Source: Lysobacter sp. | GTDB taxonomy: Bacteria; Pseudomonadota; Gammaproteobacteria; Xanthomonadales; Xanthomonadaceae | Assembly (NCBI GenBank): GCA_011526085.1 | Contig: WYBC01000029.1 | Location: 1 to 64,000 of the forward strand | DNA: 64,000 bases | Direction: 5' to 3' | Program-made: the position numbers and the translations under genes | The notes under the pieces: model-generated | Seen by the model: only the letters and a program-made list of their open reading frames with translations | Told to the model about the DNA's origin: nothing | The model's database searches: none | Shown here: positions 36,143-48,111 of the stretch, piece after piece | How the letters are laid out: each line of letters starts with the position of its first letter | Numbering within the stretch: position 1 is the stretch's first letter

Positions 36143-39100
36143 ATGTCATCGCCATCCGAGAGCGCAGACGCACTGCCCGCCGCGGTACCGCTCGCCACGG
36201 CGGACTACCGCGCGCAGCTCGACACGCTGGTGTCGATGCTGCAGGTGGCCAACGCCATGCCCGGAATGGCCGATGCGGTCCTGCTCGGACAGATGGTGGA
36301 GACATTGCAGACCGGCGCCGCCAACGCGCCGCTGCCGGGCGTCGCCGATCTGTTGCGCAGCTGGATGGCGGCGCTGCAGGATCTGGGCCGGCGCGGCGAC
36401 GCGCTGACCCGCGACGATCTGATCCGCATGAGCCTCTGGTTCATCGGGCTGCAGGAGCATCTCGCCGGCCGCCTCGACCGCGACGGCCGGCGCATGCTCG
36501 CGCAATTGCCCGAAGACATCCGCTGGCTGCCGCGGTTGTCGCCGAGTTTCGTCCACGTGATCGCGCGCCGGCTCGATCAGGCCGCGAGCCAACCCGCGAA
36601 CGCGGCACCGCCGATCGCCATCGCCGCGACGGACGCCGCGACGGACGCCGTGGCGGCACCACGCACTCCGGATGCCTTCACGGTCGCCGCCGACACCGCG
36701 CGACTGTTCGCCGGGCCTTCGGCGCTGCATCCGACCGTACCGACGGATCCCGATCCCGTCGTCGCTTCCGCACCGTCGACGATCGGCGACACTTCCGAGG
36801 ACATCATCGCTGGTAGCAATGGGTCCGAAGCGATGCAGTCCGATGCGATCGAATCGCCGCCTGGTATCGCCGGAGCGGACGCCTTCGTCCCCGATGACGC
36901 GCCGGCCGCAGGCGCCGGTCCGATCTGGATCGGACGGGAAGAACTCGACCTCACCCGCCAGGCCATCCTCGAACAGGTGCTGCCGCTGACGCAGACCTGG
37001 TCGGATGCGGTGGACACGGCCGCCGCCGATGCGCTGATCGAGGAACTCGGCTATCAGTGCCAGCTGATCGTCAATGTGATGGAACTGATCGGCACGCTCG
37101 AACTCGCCCGCGGCATGGACGTGATCCGCGAAGGCCTGCAACGGCGCGAGGCCGCCATCGGGCCGGAAGCGCTCGCGATCTGGTGCAACGCGCTGCTCGC
37201 CGCATTCGAACAGCCGGGCCGCGAGGCCGCCGACCTGCTGGTCTCGGTCGCACCTGCCCTGCCCGCGCTGGATGAGCGCTGGGCGACCGCGCTCGGTGAC
37301 GAACTCGCGCGCGTCGCGGTCGGGTTCGACCCGGCGCTGATCGCGCAGCGCAAGACCGTCGCCGGATTCGAAGACATCGGCCTGACTCCCGCGGACGATG
37401 TGCTGCCGAGCGTGCTCGATGGCATGTACCGCGAACTGCCGGGCAACACCGCCCGCCTCGGCGGCGCCGTGCGCGCGCTCGCCGCGACCCGCTCGCCCGA
37501 GCCCATCGACGAAGCGCGCCGCGTCGCGCATACGCTGAAGGGCGACGCCAACACGGTGGGCATCCGCGGGCTGGCGAATCTCACCCATGCGCTCGAAGAC
37601 ATCCTGATCGCGCTGGCGAAACGGCCGGATCTGCTCGACGACGGCTGCGCCGAGCTGCTGACCGCCGCCAGCGATTGCGTCGAGGAAATCTCGGATCATC
37701 TGCTCGGCCGCGGCCCGGCGCCCGACGATCTGCTCGACCTCTACCAGCGCGTGCTGGATGCCGCGAATGCGCTCGCCGATGGAGCGCAGACGCCGCAGAC
37801 GTCGATCCAGCATGCGCCCGCCGACATCGCCACGGCGTCGACTTCGGCGTCGACATCGGCGCCGACGCCATCGCCGACGCCCGCATCGACGGCCATGCCC
37901 GCAGCGTCCACGCCTGCGCTGCCTGCAATCGCGGGCGGCATGGCCGCGAGCGGCATCCAGAGCCTGAACGTGCCCAGCGCACTGCTCGACGAACTGCAGC
38001 GCCTCGCCGGCGAAACCCTGGTGACCTCGCGCCAGATCGACCAGCAGCTCGAAGGCCTCGGCACGATCCATCGCGACCAGCGCCAGGGCGTGCGCTACAC
38101 CCACGAACTGATGGGTCGCCTCGACGATCTCGTCGCGCTGCGCGGCGCGGCACTGCAGTCGACCGCGCAGAAGGCCGGCGCCGATCTCGATCCGCTCGAG
38201 ATCGACCAGTACAACGAACTGCACGTGATCTCGCGGCAGTTGCTGGAAGCGCACGCCGACAGCGGCGAATTCATGCGCCGCATCGACCGCATCATGAACG
38301 CGCTGTCCGACCTGCGCAGCGAACAGGAACAGCTCAACCGCGATCTGCAGCGCACCATCCTGCGCACCCGCACGGTCCCGTTCGGCCAGATCTCGCAGCG
38401 CCTGCAACGCATCGTCCGTCAGACCGCGAAGCAGGTCTTCAAGCAGGTCGAACTCGACATCGTCGGCGAGGACATCCCGGTCGATGCCGAACTGCTGGAA
38501 CGCATCGTCGAACCGCTGGCGCATCTGCTGCGCAACGCCATCGACCACGGCATCGAAGCGCCCGAAGCGCGCATCGCCGCCGGCAAGCCCGACACCGGCC
38601 GCATCGTGCTGCGCGTGGGCCTGCAGGGCGACGCGGCGACGATCGAGCTGCAGGACGACGGCCGCGGCCTCGATCTCGATGCGATCCGCGCGCGCGGCAT
38701 CGCCGCCGGCCTCATCGACGCCGACCAGCCCGCCGACGAACGCCTGCTCACCCGACTGATCCTGCTGCCCGGCTTCTCCACCCGCGGCAGCGCCTCGGAC
38801 GTCTCCGGTCGCGGCATCGGCATGGACGTCGTCAACCAGCGCATCGCCGCGCTGCGCGGCACGCTGGCATTGTCCAGCGACGCCGGCCGCGGCACCCGCG
38901 TATCGATGCGCCTGCCGGTAACGCAGACGCTGGCCAACGTGATCGTCGCCCGCGGCCAGCGCCAGGTCAGCGCGGTGGTCGCGGCCTCCGTCGAGCGCGT
39001 GGTGAGCTTCGCCGCCGGCGAATGCCGCTACGACGACGGCCGCCTGACCGTCGCGCTGGACGGTACCGCCGTTCCGGCACTGCCGATCGAAGCGTTCTAC

Positions 39101-39778
39101 GGCGACAGCGCCGACATTTCGATGTGGCTGGGCGGCGGCCTCGGCCTCGCCGTCCGCGACCCCGACGGCCGGCCCAGCGTCGTGCTGGTCCGCAGCATCG
39201 ACGAGGTCCGCAGCGTGGTGGTGAAACCGATGGGCGCGTATCTGCCGCCGGTGCCCGCGGTGCGCGGCATCACCCAGCTCGGCGACGGCGGTCTGGCGCC
39301 GGTGATCGATCTCGACGTGCTGCTGCAGTCGTCGCACGACCGCCGCTTCGATACCGCGCGCCTCTCGGTGACCGCGGCCGCGCCCGCCACCCGCGTGGTG
39401 GTGGCCGACGACTCGCTGAGCGTGCGCCGCGCGCTGGAACAGTTGATGCAGGATGCCGGCTTCGAAGTCGCCACCGCACGCGATGGTTTCGAAGCGCTGG
39501 CCGCGATCCAGGCCAAACCGACCCACGCCCTGCTGGTCGACCTCGAAATGCCGCGGATGAACGGCCTGGAAGTCGCCCGCAACCTGCGCAATCAGGCGGC
39601 GACCCGCGACCTGCCGGTGGTGATGATCACCTCGCGCGCCACCGACAAGCACCAGGCGATGGCCGAACAGGCCGGCGTCACCCGACTGCTCGGCAAACCC
39701 TTCTCCGAAGACAGTCTGGTCGCGCTGGTGCGCAGCCTGATCGCGGAACGCGCTTCGACGGAAGCGGCCAGCGGCTGA
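36143..39778 (+). CDS. Hybrid CheA-type histidine kinase (PilL/ChpA-like, short form)
   Basis: 1211-residue cytoplasmic kinase. N-terminal degenerate domains (1-440, including an Ala/Thr/Asp-rich linker), one Hpt domain with His463 in RRVAHTLKGDANTVG, a Thr/Ser/Ala/Pro linker, a dimerisation/HATPase region (AHLLRNAIDHGIE, QDDGRGLDLD, PGFSTRG, GRGIGMDVV), a CheW-like domain, and a C-terminal receiver with Asp1133 in LLVDLEMPRMNG. PilL/ChpA proteins usually exceed 2000 residues with several Hpt domains, so this is a compact version. Last gene of the operon; no CheB/CheR homologue is next to it. A same-length open frame on the antisense strand is an artefact of codon bias. Confidence 0.88.
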   Translation: MSSPSESADALPAAVPLATADYRAQLDTLVSMLQVANAMPGMADAVLLGQMVETLQTGAANAPLPGVADLLRSWMAALQDLGRRGDALTRDDLIRMSLWFIGLQEHLAGRLDRDGRRMLAQLPEDIRWLPRLSPSFVHVIARRLDQAASQPANAAPPIAIAATDAATDAVAAPRTPDAFTVAADTARLFAGPSALHPTVPTDPDPVVASAPSTIGDTSEDIIAGSNGSEAMQSDAIESPPGIAGADAFVPDDAPAAGAGPIWIGREELDLTRQAILEQVLPLTQTWSDAVDTAAADALIEELGYQCQLIVNVMELIGTLELARGMDVIREGLQRREAAIGPEALAIWCNALLAAFEQPGREAADLLVSVAPALPALDERWATALGDELARVAVGFDPALIAQRKTVAGFEDIGLTPADDVLPSVLDGMYRELPGNTARLGGAVRALAATRSPEPIDEARRVAHTLKGDANTVGIRGLANLTHALEDILIALAKRPDLLDDGCAELLTAASDCVEEISDHLLGRGPAPDDLLDLYQRVLDAANALADGAQTPQTSIQHAPADIATASTSASTSAPTPSPTPASTAMPAASTPALPAIAGGMAASGIQSLNVPSALLDELQRLAGETLVTSRQIDQQLEGLGTIHRDQRQGVRYTHELMGRLDDLVALRGAALQSTAQKAGADLDPLEIDQYNELHVISRQLLEAHADSGEFMRRIDRIMNALSDLRSEQEQLNRDLQRTILRTRTVPFGQISQRLQRIVRQTAKQVFKQVELDIVGEDIPVDAELLERIVEPLAHLLRNAIDHGIEAPEARIAAGKPDTGRIVLRVGLQGDAATIELQDDGRGLDLDAIRARGIAAGLIDADQPADERLLTRLILLPGFSTRGSASDVSGRGIGMDVVNQRIAALRGTLALSSDAGRGTRVSMRLPVTQTLANVIVARGQRQVSAVVAASVERVVSFAAGECRYDDGRLTVALDGTAVPALPIEAFYGDSADISMWLGGGLGLAVRDPDGRPSVVLVRSIDEVRSVVVKPMGAYLPPVPAVRGITQLGDGGLAPVIDLDVLLQSSHDRRFDTARLSVTAAAPATRVVVADDSLSVRRALEQLMQDAGFEVATARDGFEALAAIQAKPTHALLVDLEMPRMNGLEVARNLRNQAATRDLPVVMITSRATDKHQAMAEQAGVTRLLGKPFSEDSLVALVRSLIAERASTEAASG

Positions 39779-39859
39779 CATCGACGACGATACGGCGGCG
39801 CAGGGCGGCGGCGCCGTGCCGCGCGTACACTATGCGGCCACGCCATTCCGTGTGCCGCC

Positions 39860-41080
39860 ATGTCCAACGATTCCGCCCTCGCCCGGACCACACTCACCCA
39901 GCGCTACGCCGAAGAACTCGACGCCATCCGCGCCCAGGGCCTGTTCAAGTCGGAACGCATCATCACCAGCCCGCAGTCCGCCGAGATCGAACTCGCCGAC
40001 GGCCGCACGGTGCTGAATTTCTGCGCCAACAACTATCTCGGGCTGGCCGACCACCCGGACATCATCGCCGCCGCGAAGGCCGCGCTCGACACCCACGGTT
40101 TCGGCATGGCCTCGGTGCGTTTCATCTGCGGCACGCAGGATCTGCATAAACAGCTCGAAGCGAAGATCGCGACGTTCTTCGGCACCGAGGACACGATCCT
40201 CTACGCCGCCTGCTTCGACGCCAACGGCGGCCTGTTCGAGCCGCTGCTGGATGAGCGCGACGCGATCATCTCAGACGCCCTGAACCATGCCTCGATCATC
40301 GACGGCGTTCGCCTGTGCAAGGCCAGACGCTATCGCTATGCGAACTGCGACATGGCCGACCTCGAGCAGCAACTGCAGCAGGCGAAAGCCGACGGCGCGC
40401 GCACGATCATGATCACCAGCGACGGCGTGTTTTCCATGGACGGCGTCATCGCCCCGCTCGACGAAATCACCGCGCTGGCCGCGAAGTACGGCGCGCTGGT
40501 GCACATCGACGAATGCCATGCCACCGGATTCCTCGGCGCCACCGGTCGCGGTTCGGCCGAGGTGAAGGGCGTGATGGACCGGATCGACATCTTCACCGGC
40601 ACCCTCGGCAAGGCCATGGGCGGCGCGCTCGGCGGTTTCACCACGGCGAAAAAGGACGTGATCGAAATGCTGCGCCAGCGCTCGCGGCCTTACCTGTTCT
40701 CGAACTCGCTGCCGCCGCACGTGGTGGCGGCGGGCATCCAGGCCTTCGACATGCTGTCGACCGCCGGCGACCTGCGCGAACGGCTCGCCGGGAACACCCG
40801 GTATTTCCGCGAGCGCATGACCGCCGCAGGTTTCGACATCAGGCCCGGCGTGCACCCGATCAGCCCGGTCATGTTGTACGACGCGCCGCTGGCGCAGCGG
40901 TTCGCGGAACGTCTGCTGGAGGAAGGCATCTACGCCATCGGTTTCTTCTTCCCTGTCGTGCCGCAGGGCAAGGCCCGCATCCGCACCCAGATGAGCGCCG
41001 CGCATACCCGCGAACATCTTGACCGCGCGATCGATGCGTTCGTGCGGATCGGCCGCGAGCTGGGCGTCATTCCGGCCTGA
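39860..41080 (+). CDS. kbl: Glycine C-acetyltransferase (2-amino-3-ketobutyrate CoA ligase)
   Basis: 406-residue PLP enzyme cleaving 2-amino-3-ketobutyrate with CoA to glycine and acetyl-CoA, the step after Tdh. [37 protein letters not shown] and the PLP lysine in [15 protein letters not shown] are visible. A TACACT -10-like hexamer lies at 39826, so it likely has its own promoter rather than reading from the chemosensory operon. Confidence 0.96.
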   Translation: MSNDSALARTTLTQRYAEELDAIRAQGLFKSERIITSPQSAEIELADGRTVLNFCANNYLGLADHPDIIAAAKAALDTHGFGMASVRFICGTQDLHKQLEAKIATFFGTEDTILYAACFDANGGLFEPLLDERDAIISDALNHASIIDGVRLCKARRYRYANCDMADLEQQLQQAKADGARTIMITSDGVFSMDGVIAPLDEITALAAKYGALVHIDECHATGFLGATGRGSAEVKGVMDRIDIFTGTLGKAMGGALGGFTTAKKDVIEMLRQRSRPYLFSNSLPPHVVAAGIQAFDMLSTAGDLRERLAGNTRYFRERMTAAGFDIRPGVHPISPVMLYDAPLAQRFAERLLEEGIYAIGFFFPVVPQGKARIRTQMSAAHTREHLDRAIDAFVRIGRELGVIPA

Positions 41081-41081
41081 C

Positions 41082-41480
41082 GTGCGTCCCGCGCTGCGCC
41101 GTCTCTTCCTGCGCGCGCTCGCCAGCGATGCGCTGGCGGCACTGGAGGACGGCGAATGGCGGACGCGCTGCCTGCACTGCCGTCGTCGCCTGCACGTACG
41201 CGCCGACGGCGAAGCGCTCGGGCACGCGACCCTGGAACACGTCGTGCCGCAGGCCTGGTTCGGCAAACGCGCGGCCGCCCCGCTGACCGCACGGGTCGGC
41301 GACGATGCCAACGATGCGCGCAACCTGGCCGTGGCCTGCGCGGGATGCAATCACGGCAAGGGCGTGAGCCACGATGCCCGCGGCCCGCAGGACGAGCGCG
41401 CGCGCGAGGTCGTCGCACGATTGCTGGAGAGCCGGCTCGCGCGCTGGCGCGCGCCGGAGACGGCCGACGACGACGGCTGA
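41082..41480 (+). CDS. HNH endonuclease family protein
   Basis: 132-residue protein with an HNH/beta-beta-alpha-metal fold: CLHCRRRL, the His pair in TLEHVVPQAWFG, the Asn in DARNLAVACAGCNHGKG, and a second CxxC, so the fold is zinc-stabilised. Such small HNH proteins may nick DNA or act with other nucleases; the exact role is unknown. GTG start 41082 lies 1 bp after the kbl stop, suggesting coupled translation. Confidence 0.8.
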   Translation: MRPALRRLFLRALASDALAALEDGEWRTRCLHCRRRLHVRADGEALGHATLEHVVPQAWFGKRAAAPLTARVGDDANDARNLAVACAGCNHGKGVSHDARGPQDERAREVVARLLESRLARWRAPETADDDG

Positions 41481-41527
41481 ACGCGCGTCGCGACCCGAGC
41501 GGCACGATCCGCGATGTCGGAGCGATG

Positions 41528-41854
41528 TCAGCGCCGCTGGCGCTTTGCCGCCGCGGCCGCGGGCTGCGCTTCGGGTTGCGCCCGGGCCTGGGCTTTCGGC
41601 TGCGCCTTCGGGACGGGCTTCGGAGAGGAACGCACCGGCGCGCCCTTGGCGATGCGGATGCCCCTCGCCTTCATCCATGCGTCGAAATCGCTGGCGCTCA
41701 TCCTGCGCCCGTTCTGGGTCATCTCGAAACGATTCGACTTGCCGATCGCGACCGGTGGCGGAGGCGACGGCAGATCGCCGGCCGTGGGCGTGCGGCTGGC
41801 GCAGCCGGGCAGTGCGACGACGACGGCGAGCGCCGTCAGCAGGATGATGCGCAT
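41528..41854 (-). CDS. Small lipoprotein with FDAWMKARG motif
   Basis: 108-residue lipoprotein: signal sequence with lipobox LPGC (Cys at about 18), a Pro-rich segment, then RFEMTQNGRRMSASDFDAWM followed by KARGIRIAKG, and an Ala/Pro/Lys/Gln tail ending in KRQRR. The same motif recurs in the exported protein at 42743-43270. Family not recognised. GAGGA precedes ATG 41854. Confidence 0.75.
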   Translation of the reverse strand: MRIILLTALAVVVALPGCASRTPTAGDLPSPPPPVAIGKSNRFEMTQNGRRMSASDFDAWMKARGIRIAKGAPVRSSPKPVPKAQPKAQARAQPEAQPAAAAAKRQRR

Positions 41855-41984
41855 GAATCTGGATCCTCTTCGATCGCCGGATCCCCCCGGCCGCGAGTGT
41901 AGGCGGGGCTTCGATCGGGTGCCTGAACATCGACGGGCGTCGCGCACAGATCGACGCATGCAGCAGGGCCCGACGTGATCCGGG

Positions 41985-42746
41985 TCACGCATCGCGCGCA
42001 GGTGCACCGAAGCGCTGTCGTTCCGCCGCCGTCAACACCCGCCACTGCCCTTTCGGCAGTTCGCCCAACACAAGTTCACCGATGGCGACGCGGATCAACC
42101 GCAGGGTCGCGATGTCGAAGGCGGCCAGCAGGCGACGGATCTGCCGGTTGCGGCCTTCGTCGAGCACGATCTCGACCCAGGCATTCTTCCCGCCGGCACG
42201 CAGCAACGTGGCCGAAACGGCGGACAGTCGCTCACCGTCCACATCGACGCCGTCGCGCAGGGCCGCCAGCAATGCATCGTCGGGAATGCGGTCGATCTGC
42301 ACCCGATAGGTCTTGTGCGGCCCCGTCGCGGGATCGGTGATGCGCGCCGCCCACTGCGGATCGTTCGTGAACAGCAACAGCCCTTCGCTGGCCTTGTCCA
42401 GGCGCCCGACCGGTGCGATCCACGGCAAGGGATGGCCGTCGTCGAGCCGTGCACCATCGAAGCACCGATAGACCGTGTCGCGGCCGCGTTCGTCGTTCGC
42501 GGTCGTGACCAGGCCTCGCGGCTTGTTCAACATCAGACAGAGCCGCGCGACGGCAGCCGAGGTCTCGCCATCGATGACGATCTCGTCGCGGGATGGATCG
42601 GTCGGGAATTCGGGGTCGCGCACCACGCGTCCGCCCACCCGAACGCGTCCCGCGCGCACCCATTCCGCGGCCTGGGTTCGCGAGCAGATGCCGCGCTTGG
42701 ACAGGACCCGGGCGATGCCGTAGCGCGGGCCGCGCGAAGCCGTCAG
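41985..42746 (-). CDS. RsuA/RluB/RluE-family 23S rRNA pseudouridine synthase
   Basis: About 253-residue enzyme converting uridine to pseudouridine in rRNA. S4 domain (RVLSKRGICSRTQAAEW), then catalytic core with PVGRLDKASEGLLLFTND (catalytic Asp) and GRNRQIRRLLAAF. RluE-like in size but with an S4 domain as in RluB/RluF. The frame has no ATG, GTG or TTG upstream of the S4 domain; the only start that keeps it is CTG at 42746, which overlaps the TGA of the preceding gene (CTGA), analogous to ATGA coupling. Confidence 0.8.
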   Translation of the reverse strand: MTASRGPRYGIARVLSKRGICSRTQAAEWVRAGRVRVGGRVVRDPEFPTDPSRDEIVIDGETSAAVARLCLMLNKPRGLVTTANDERGRDTVYRCFDGARLDDGHPLPWIAPVGRLDKASEGLLLFTNDPQWAARITDPATGPHKTYRVQIDRIPDDALLAALRDGVDVDGERLSAVSATLLRAGGKNAWVEIVLDEGRNRQIRRLLAAFDIATLRLIRVAIGELVLGELPKGQWRVLTAAERQRFGAPARDA

Positions 42747-43270
42747 CGTCGTTTCTTCTTCGGCGGTTCCGGCGCGGGAGCCGGCGGAGGCGGCGGCGGT
42801 GCGGCCGGTTTGGCCGGCCCCTGCACGACCCGCACGCCACGCGCCTTCATCCAGGCGTCGAATTCGTCGGCGGTCATGCGCTTGCCGTCCTGGGTCATGT
42901 TGAAACGCCAGGCCTGGGCATCGCCGGGTTTCGGCTGATAGGCCCCCGCGGCGCCCGACAGCGGCTGGGCGGCTGCCGCGGTGGCGCGGCATTCGTTGTG
43001 CTTCACGCGCGCCAGCACCAGATCGACCGATGTGCCTTCCACGAACAACTGCGCGAAACCGACGCCCGAACCGATCTGTGCATTCGGCACGGCCAGTTCC
43101 TCGGCGATCGGCGTGGATTGCAGGATATTTCCCTTCGCCGGCGCCTGCGGCTTCAGCGCGGTGCAGTCGACCGAAGCCTGCGCACCAGCAGCGAACGCGA
43201 ACAGCGAGAGACCGATGAGGCAACCGGTCATGCGCACACGCGGAAGGGCGGAAACCGGATTCAGGCGCAT
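42743..43270 (-). CDS. Exported protein with FDAWMKARG motif
   Basis: 175-residue protein with a signal peptide (about 1-32, ending AQA), a cysteine (VDCTALKPQ) early in the mature part, another in KHNECRATA, then RFNMTQDGKRMTADEFDAWM with KARGVRVVQG, and a Pro-rich tail ending in KKKRR. It shares the motif and the tail style with the lipoprotein at 41528-41854, separated by the pseudouridine synthase. ATG 43270; ATG 43231 is an alternative. Confidence 0.75.
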   Translation of the reverse strand: MRLNPVSALPRVRMTGCLIGLSLFAFAAGAQASVDCTALKPQAPAKGNILQSTPIAEELAVPNAQIGSGVGFAQLFVEGTSVDLVLARVKHNECRATAAAAQPLSGAAGAYQPKPGDAQAWRFNMTQDGKRMTADEFDAWMKARGVRVVQGPAKPAAPPPPPPAPAPEPPKKKRR

Positions 43271-43413
43271 GGGCACAACTCTCGCAGGGTCGAAGCGTCG
43301 AGTGTAGGCCCGGTGCGGCACGACCGACAACCGGAGGCGACCTCCGGATTGCGGGATCGTGATCGTGCGCCGGAAACACCGGACGGCAAAACACCGACAG
43401 CGGCCCGAAAACG

Positions 43414-43442
43414 CCGAAGCCCGGCACGAGGCCGGGCTTCGG
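43414..43442 (-). terminator. Terminator of ompA
   Basis: 12-bp stem CCGAAGCCCGGC/GCCGGGCTTCGG with loop ACGAG; on the minus strand it is followed by CGTTTTCG. It lies 24 bp after the ompA stop. Confidence 0.75.
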
Positions 43443-43466
43443 GGATTGCGACGAGCGTGTCCGGAA

Positions 43467-44585
43467 TTACTGGACGTTGAGCTCGGTGCGACGGTTGGTC
43501 TCGTTCTTGCACTCCGGCAGGGTCTGCGCGGTGGCAACGAGCGGACGGCTCTCGCCGTAACCGTTCGGGCCGGCCAGACGGCCAGCGTCGATACCATTGT
43601 CGGTCAGGTACTTGTACACGGTGTCCGAACGACGCTGCGAAAGCGACTGGTTGTAGCCGTCGTTGCCGCAGAGGTCGGTGTGACCGGCGACTTCGACGCG
43701 CAGGTCGGGGTAACGCTTCAGGATTTCGACGGCCTCGTTCAGGATCGCGACGGCGTCCGGACGCAGGGTGGCCTTGTCGAAGTCGAAGTTCACGCCCTTC
43801 AGGTCGATCGAGATCTGGACTTTGCAGCCGTCCGGACCGATGGCTTCGCCCGGCTGCGAGTTCGGGCAGCGGTCGTTGCAATCGTTGACGCCATCACCGT
43901 CGCTGTCTTTGTCGGCGCAGTTCGGGGCCGGCGGCGGCGGCGGCGGAGCATCGGCGACCGGTTCCGACGGTTCCGGACCCAGCGGGACGATGAAGCCGAC
44001 CGAGGCCAGCACGTCGCCGAACCAGCTTTCGTTGGAGGCGTTCACGCTGGTGTCGTCGGCGTCGAGGCGGTAGGCGACTTCGGCGCGGAGGCCGATGCGG
44101 CCCAGGTCACCCTGGAGACCGCCACCGATCTTGCCGGCGAGGTTGCCGTCTTCACGCTGACCGGGGGAGTTCGGGTTCGGGAAGGCGTCGAATTCTTCTT
44201 CCGAACGCTGGTAGCCGAGGCCGGCCACGACGTACGGGTTCCAGTTGCGACCTTCGGCGATGAAGTGGCGACGCAGATCGATCGACACGCCGTACTGGCT
44301 CCAGTTCAGATTGCCGGCGCGCTGGAAGGGCGCACGGATCACGTCGGGGTTCTCGAAGTGCGGGTTCTGGTAGTTGAACTCGCCGTCGAGCGACCAGTTG
44401 TCGCTGATGAACTTGCCGAAGCCGATGGTGCCGAACGGAGCGTTGCGGGTACCGCGGTCGCCGTCCTGGATGTTGAAACCGGCCGAGGTGGTGAGATACC
44501 AGCGGTCATCGAAGTCCTGCGCGGAGGCGGTCTGGGCCACGGCCAGCCCGCTCAGCAGCGCGGCACAGAGGAGTTTCTTGTTCAT
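43467..44585 (-). CDS. OmpA family outer-membrane protein
   Basis: 372-residue protein with a signal peptide (to about residue 22), an eight-stranded OmpA-like barrel (about 25-205), a Pro-rich hinge (PPPPPPAPN), a calcium-binding thrombospondin-3-like stretch (DKDSDGDGVNDCNDRCP), and a C-terminal OmpA peptidoglycan-binding domain (VNFDFDKATLRPDA, VAGHTDLCGNDGYNQSLSQRRS). Structural role tying outer membrane to the wall. ATG 44585 with AAGGAG upstream. Expected to be strongly expressed; it has a long AT-rich leader. Confidence 0.93.
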   Translation of the reverse strand: MNKKLLCAALLSGLAVAQTASAQDFDDRWYLTTSAGFNIQDGDRGTRNAPFGTIGFGKFISDNWSLDGEFNYQNPHFENPDVIRAPFQRAGNLNWSQYGVSIDLRRHFIAEGRNWNPYVVAGLGYQRSEEEFDAFPNPNSPGQREDGNLAGKIGGGLQGDLGRIGLRAEVAYRLDADDTSVNASNESWFGDVLASVGFIVPLGPEPSEPVADAPPPPPPAPNCADKDSDGDGVNDCNDRCPNSQPGEAIGPDGCKVQISIDLKGVNFDFDKATLRPDAVAILNEAVEILKRYPDLRVEVAGHTDLCGNDGYNQSLSQRRSDTVYKYLTDNGIDAGRLAGPNGYGESRPLVATAQTLPECKNETNRRTELNVQ

Positions 44586-47130
<2,545 letters not shown>

Positions 47131-47599
47131 TCGTTCCGGCCGGGACGCACGACAGCGCCCGGCCTGCCCTTTCCGGCCCCGCAAGCCGCGCATTCCGTGA
47201 ACCTGTCAGCGGTGGGCCATGGCGCGCCGCAGCAACGCTGGCACGACTCAGCGGCCGGTGATACGCCTGTTCAGACAGGGGCTTACAGGGTCTTTCGAAC
47301 AAAAACTCCAGTCTAATCAGAGATTTCCGATTTTCCGTTCAGCCACCGTTATGGTTCGGTGGCTACCCTACGCCCGCTTTCCCGCCACCGGATGCGGGAC
47401 CAGCGCGAGATCGAGGCAGGCGACAACCCACCCCACGAAAGGGTGATTCGCTGCCCGGTCCACGTTTGGGCTACAAGCGGCCATAGAGCACGCAGCCCTC
47501 CCCAGTACGCCATGTCGTCCCCGACCATCGCACTGCTTTGCAGGATCCACTGCCCGCAGCGTCGATCGCCGGCCCGAAGCAACGGAGCAAGGAGTCCTC
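47131..47599. other. 469-bp intergenic region
   Basis: No protein gene is supported; the short open frames on both strands have no start signals or protein-like composition. Contains small hairpins CCTGT/ACAGG (47266-47279) and AGCCACCG/CGGTGGCT (47341-47364) and an AT-rich stretch at 47300-47340. A noncoding RNA or the leader of the SleB-like gene could sit here. Confidence 0.4.
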
Positions 47600-48073
47600 A
47601 TGAAGCTCGCATGGATCCTCTGGATCGCCTCGGTGTTGCCCCCTCAGGCCGCCGATTCACTGTGTCTCAGCACCACCCTTTACCTCGAAGCGCGCGATCA
47701 ACCCGTCCGCGGCCAGCAGGCCGTCGCCGAAGTCGCTCTCCGCCGCGAGGACAGCGGGCTGTGGGGCGACTCGATGTGCGAAGTCGTCACCGCCCGCAAA
47801 CAGTTCGCGCCGACCATCGTGTCGCCGCGGACCCAGCTCGGCAATGCGGAAGCGTGGTCGCAGGCGGTCACCATCGCCCTCGACGCGGAACGCAACTGGG
47901 CCCTGCCGCCCGGCGAGCGCCAGGAGATCGTTCCCGGTGCCAGCCACTTCGCCGCCCTGTCCATCGCCCAGCCCAGCTGGCGCAATGCCTATCAGGTCGC
48001 GACCATCGGCGATCACACCTTCCTGAAGGTGCAGTCGTTGAAACCACAGAAAGACAAACCCGTCCGCCGCTGA
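47600..48073 (+). CDS. SleB-like cell wall hydrolase
   Basis: 157-residue exported protein with a short signal peptide (to about 18) and a Hydrolase_2/SleB-type domain: LSTTLYLEARDQPVRGQQAVAEV with the catalytic Glu, MCEVVTARKQF, and PGASHFAA near residue 113. SleB enzymes are lytic transglycosylases; the typical domain alone makes up this protein. AAGGAG six bases before ATG 47600. A hairpin with a T tract follows. Confidence 0.8.
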   Translation: MKLAWILWIASVLPPQAADSLCLSTTLYLEARDQPVRGQQAVAEVALRREDSGLWGDSMCEVVTARKQFAPTIVSPRTQLGNAEAWSQAVTIALDAERNWALPPGERQEIVPGASHFAALSIAQPSWRNAYQVATIGDHTFLKVQSLKPQKDKPVRR

Positions 48074-48111
48074 GCGGCGCGACGGTTTCGATCCGGTATC
48101 GGATCTTGCAG

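Noticed and set aside
36146-39781. A 1211-codon open frame antisense to the CheA hybrid gene
   Set aside because: It mirrors the sense gene with the same codon boundaries shifted; high GC with few stop codons creates such shadows. Composition is Arg/Ala/Gln-rich without domain motifs, whereas the sense strand has clear Hpt, ATPase and receiver motifs.
47219-47601. Short open frames of 75-78 codons on both strands
   Set aside because: No Shine-Dalgarno, no hydrophobic or domain-like pattern and mutual overlap; treated as noncoding.
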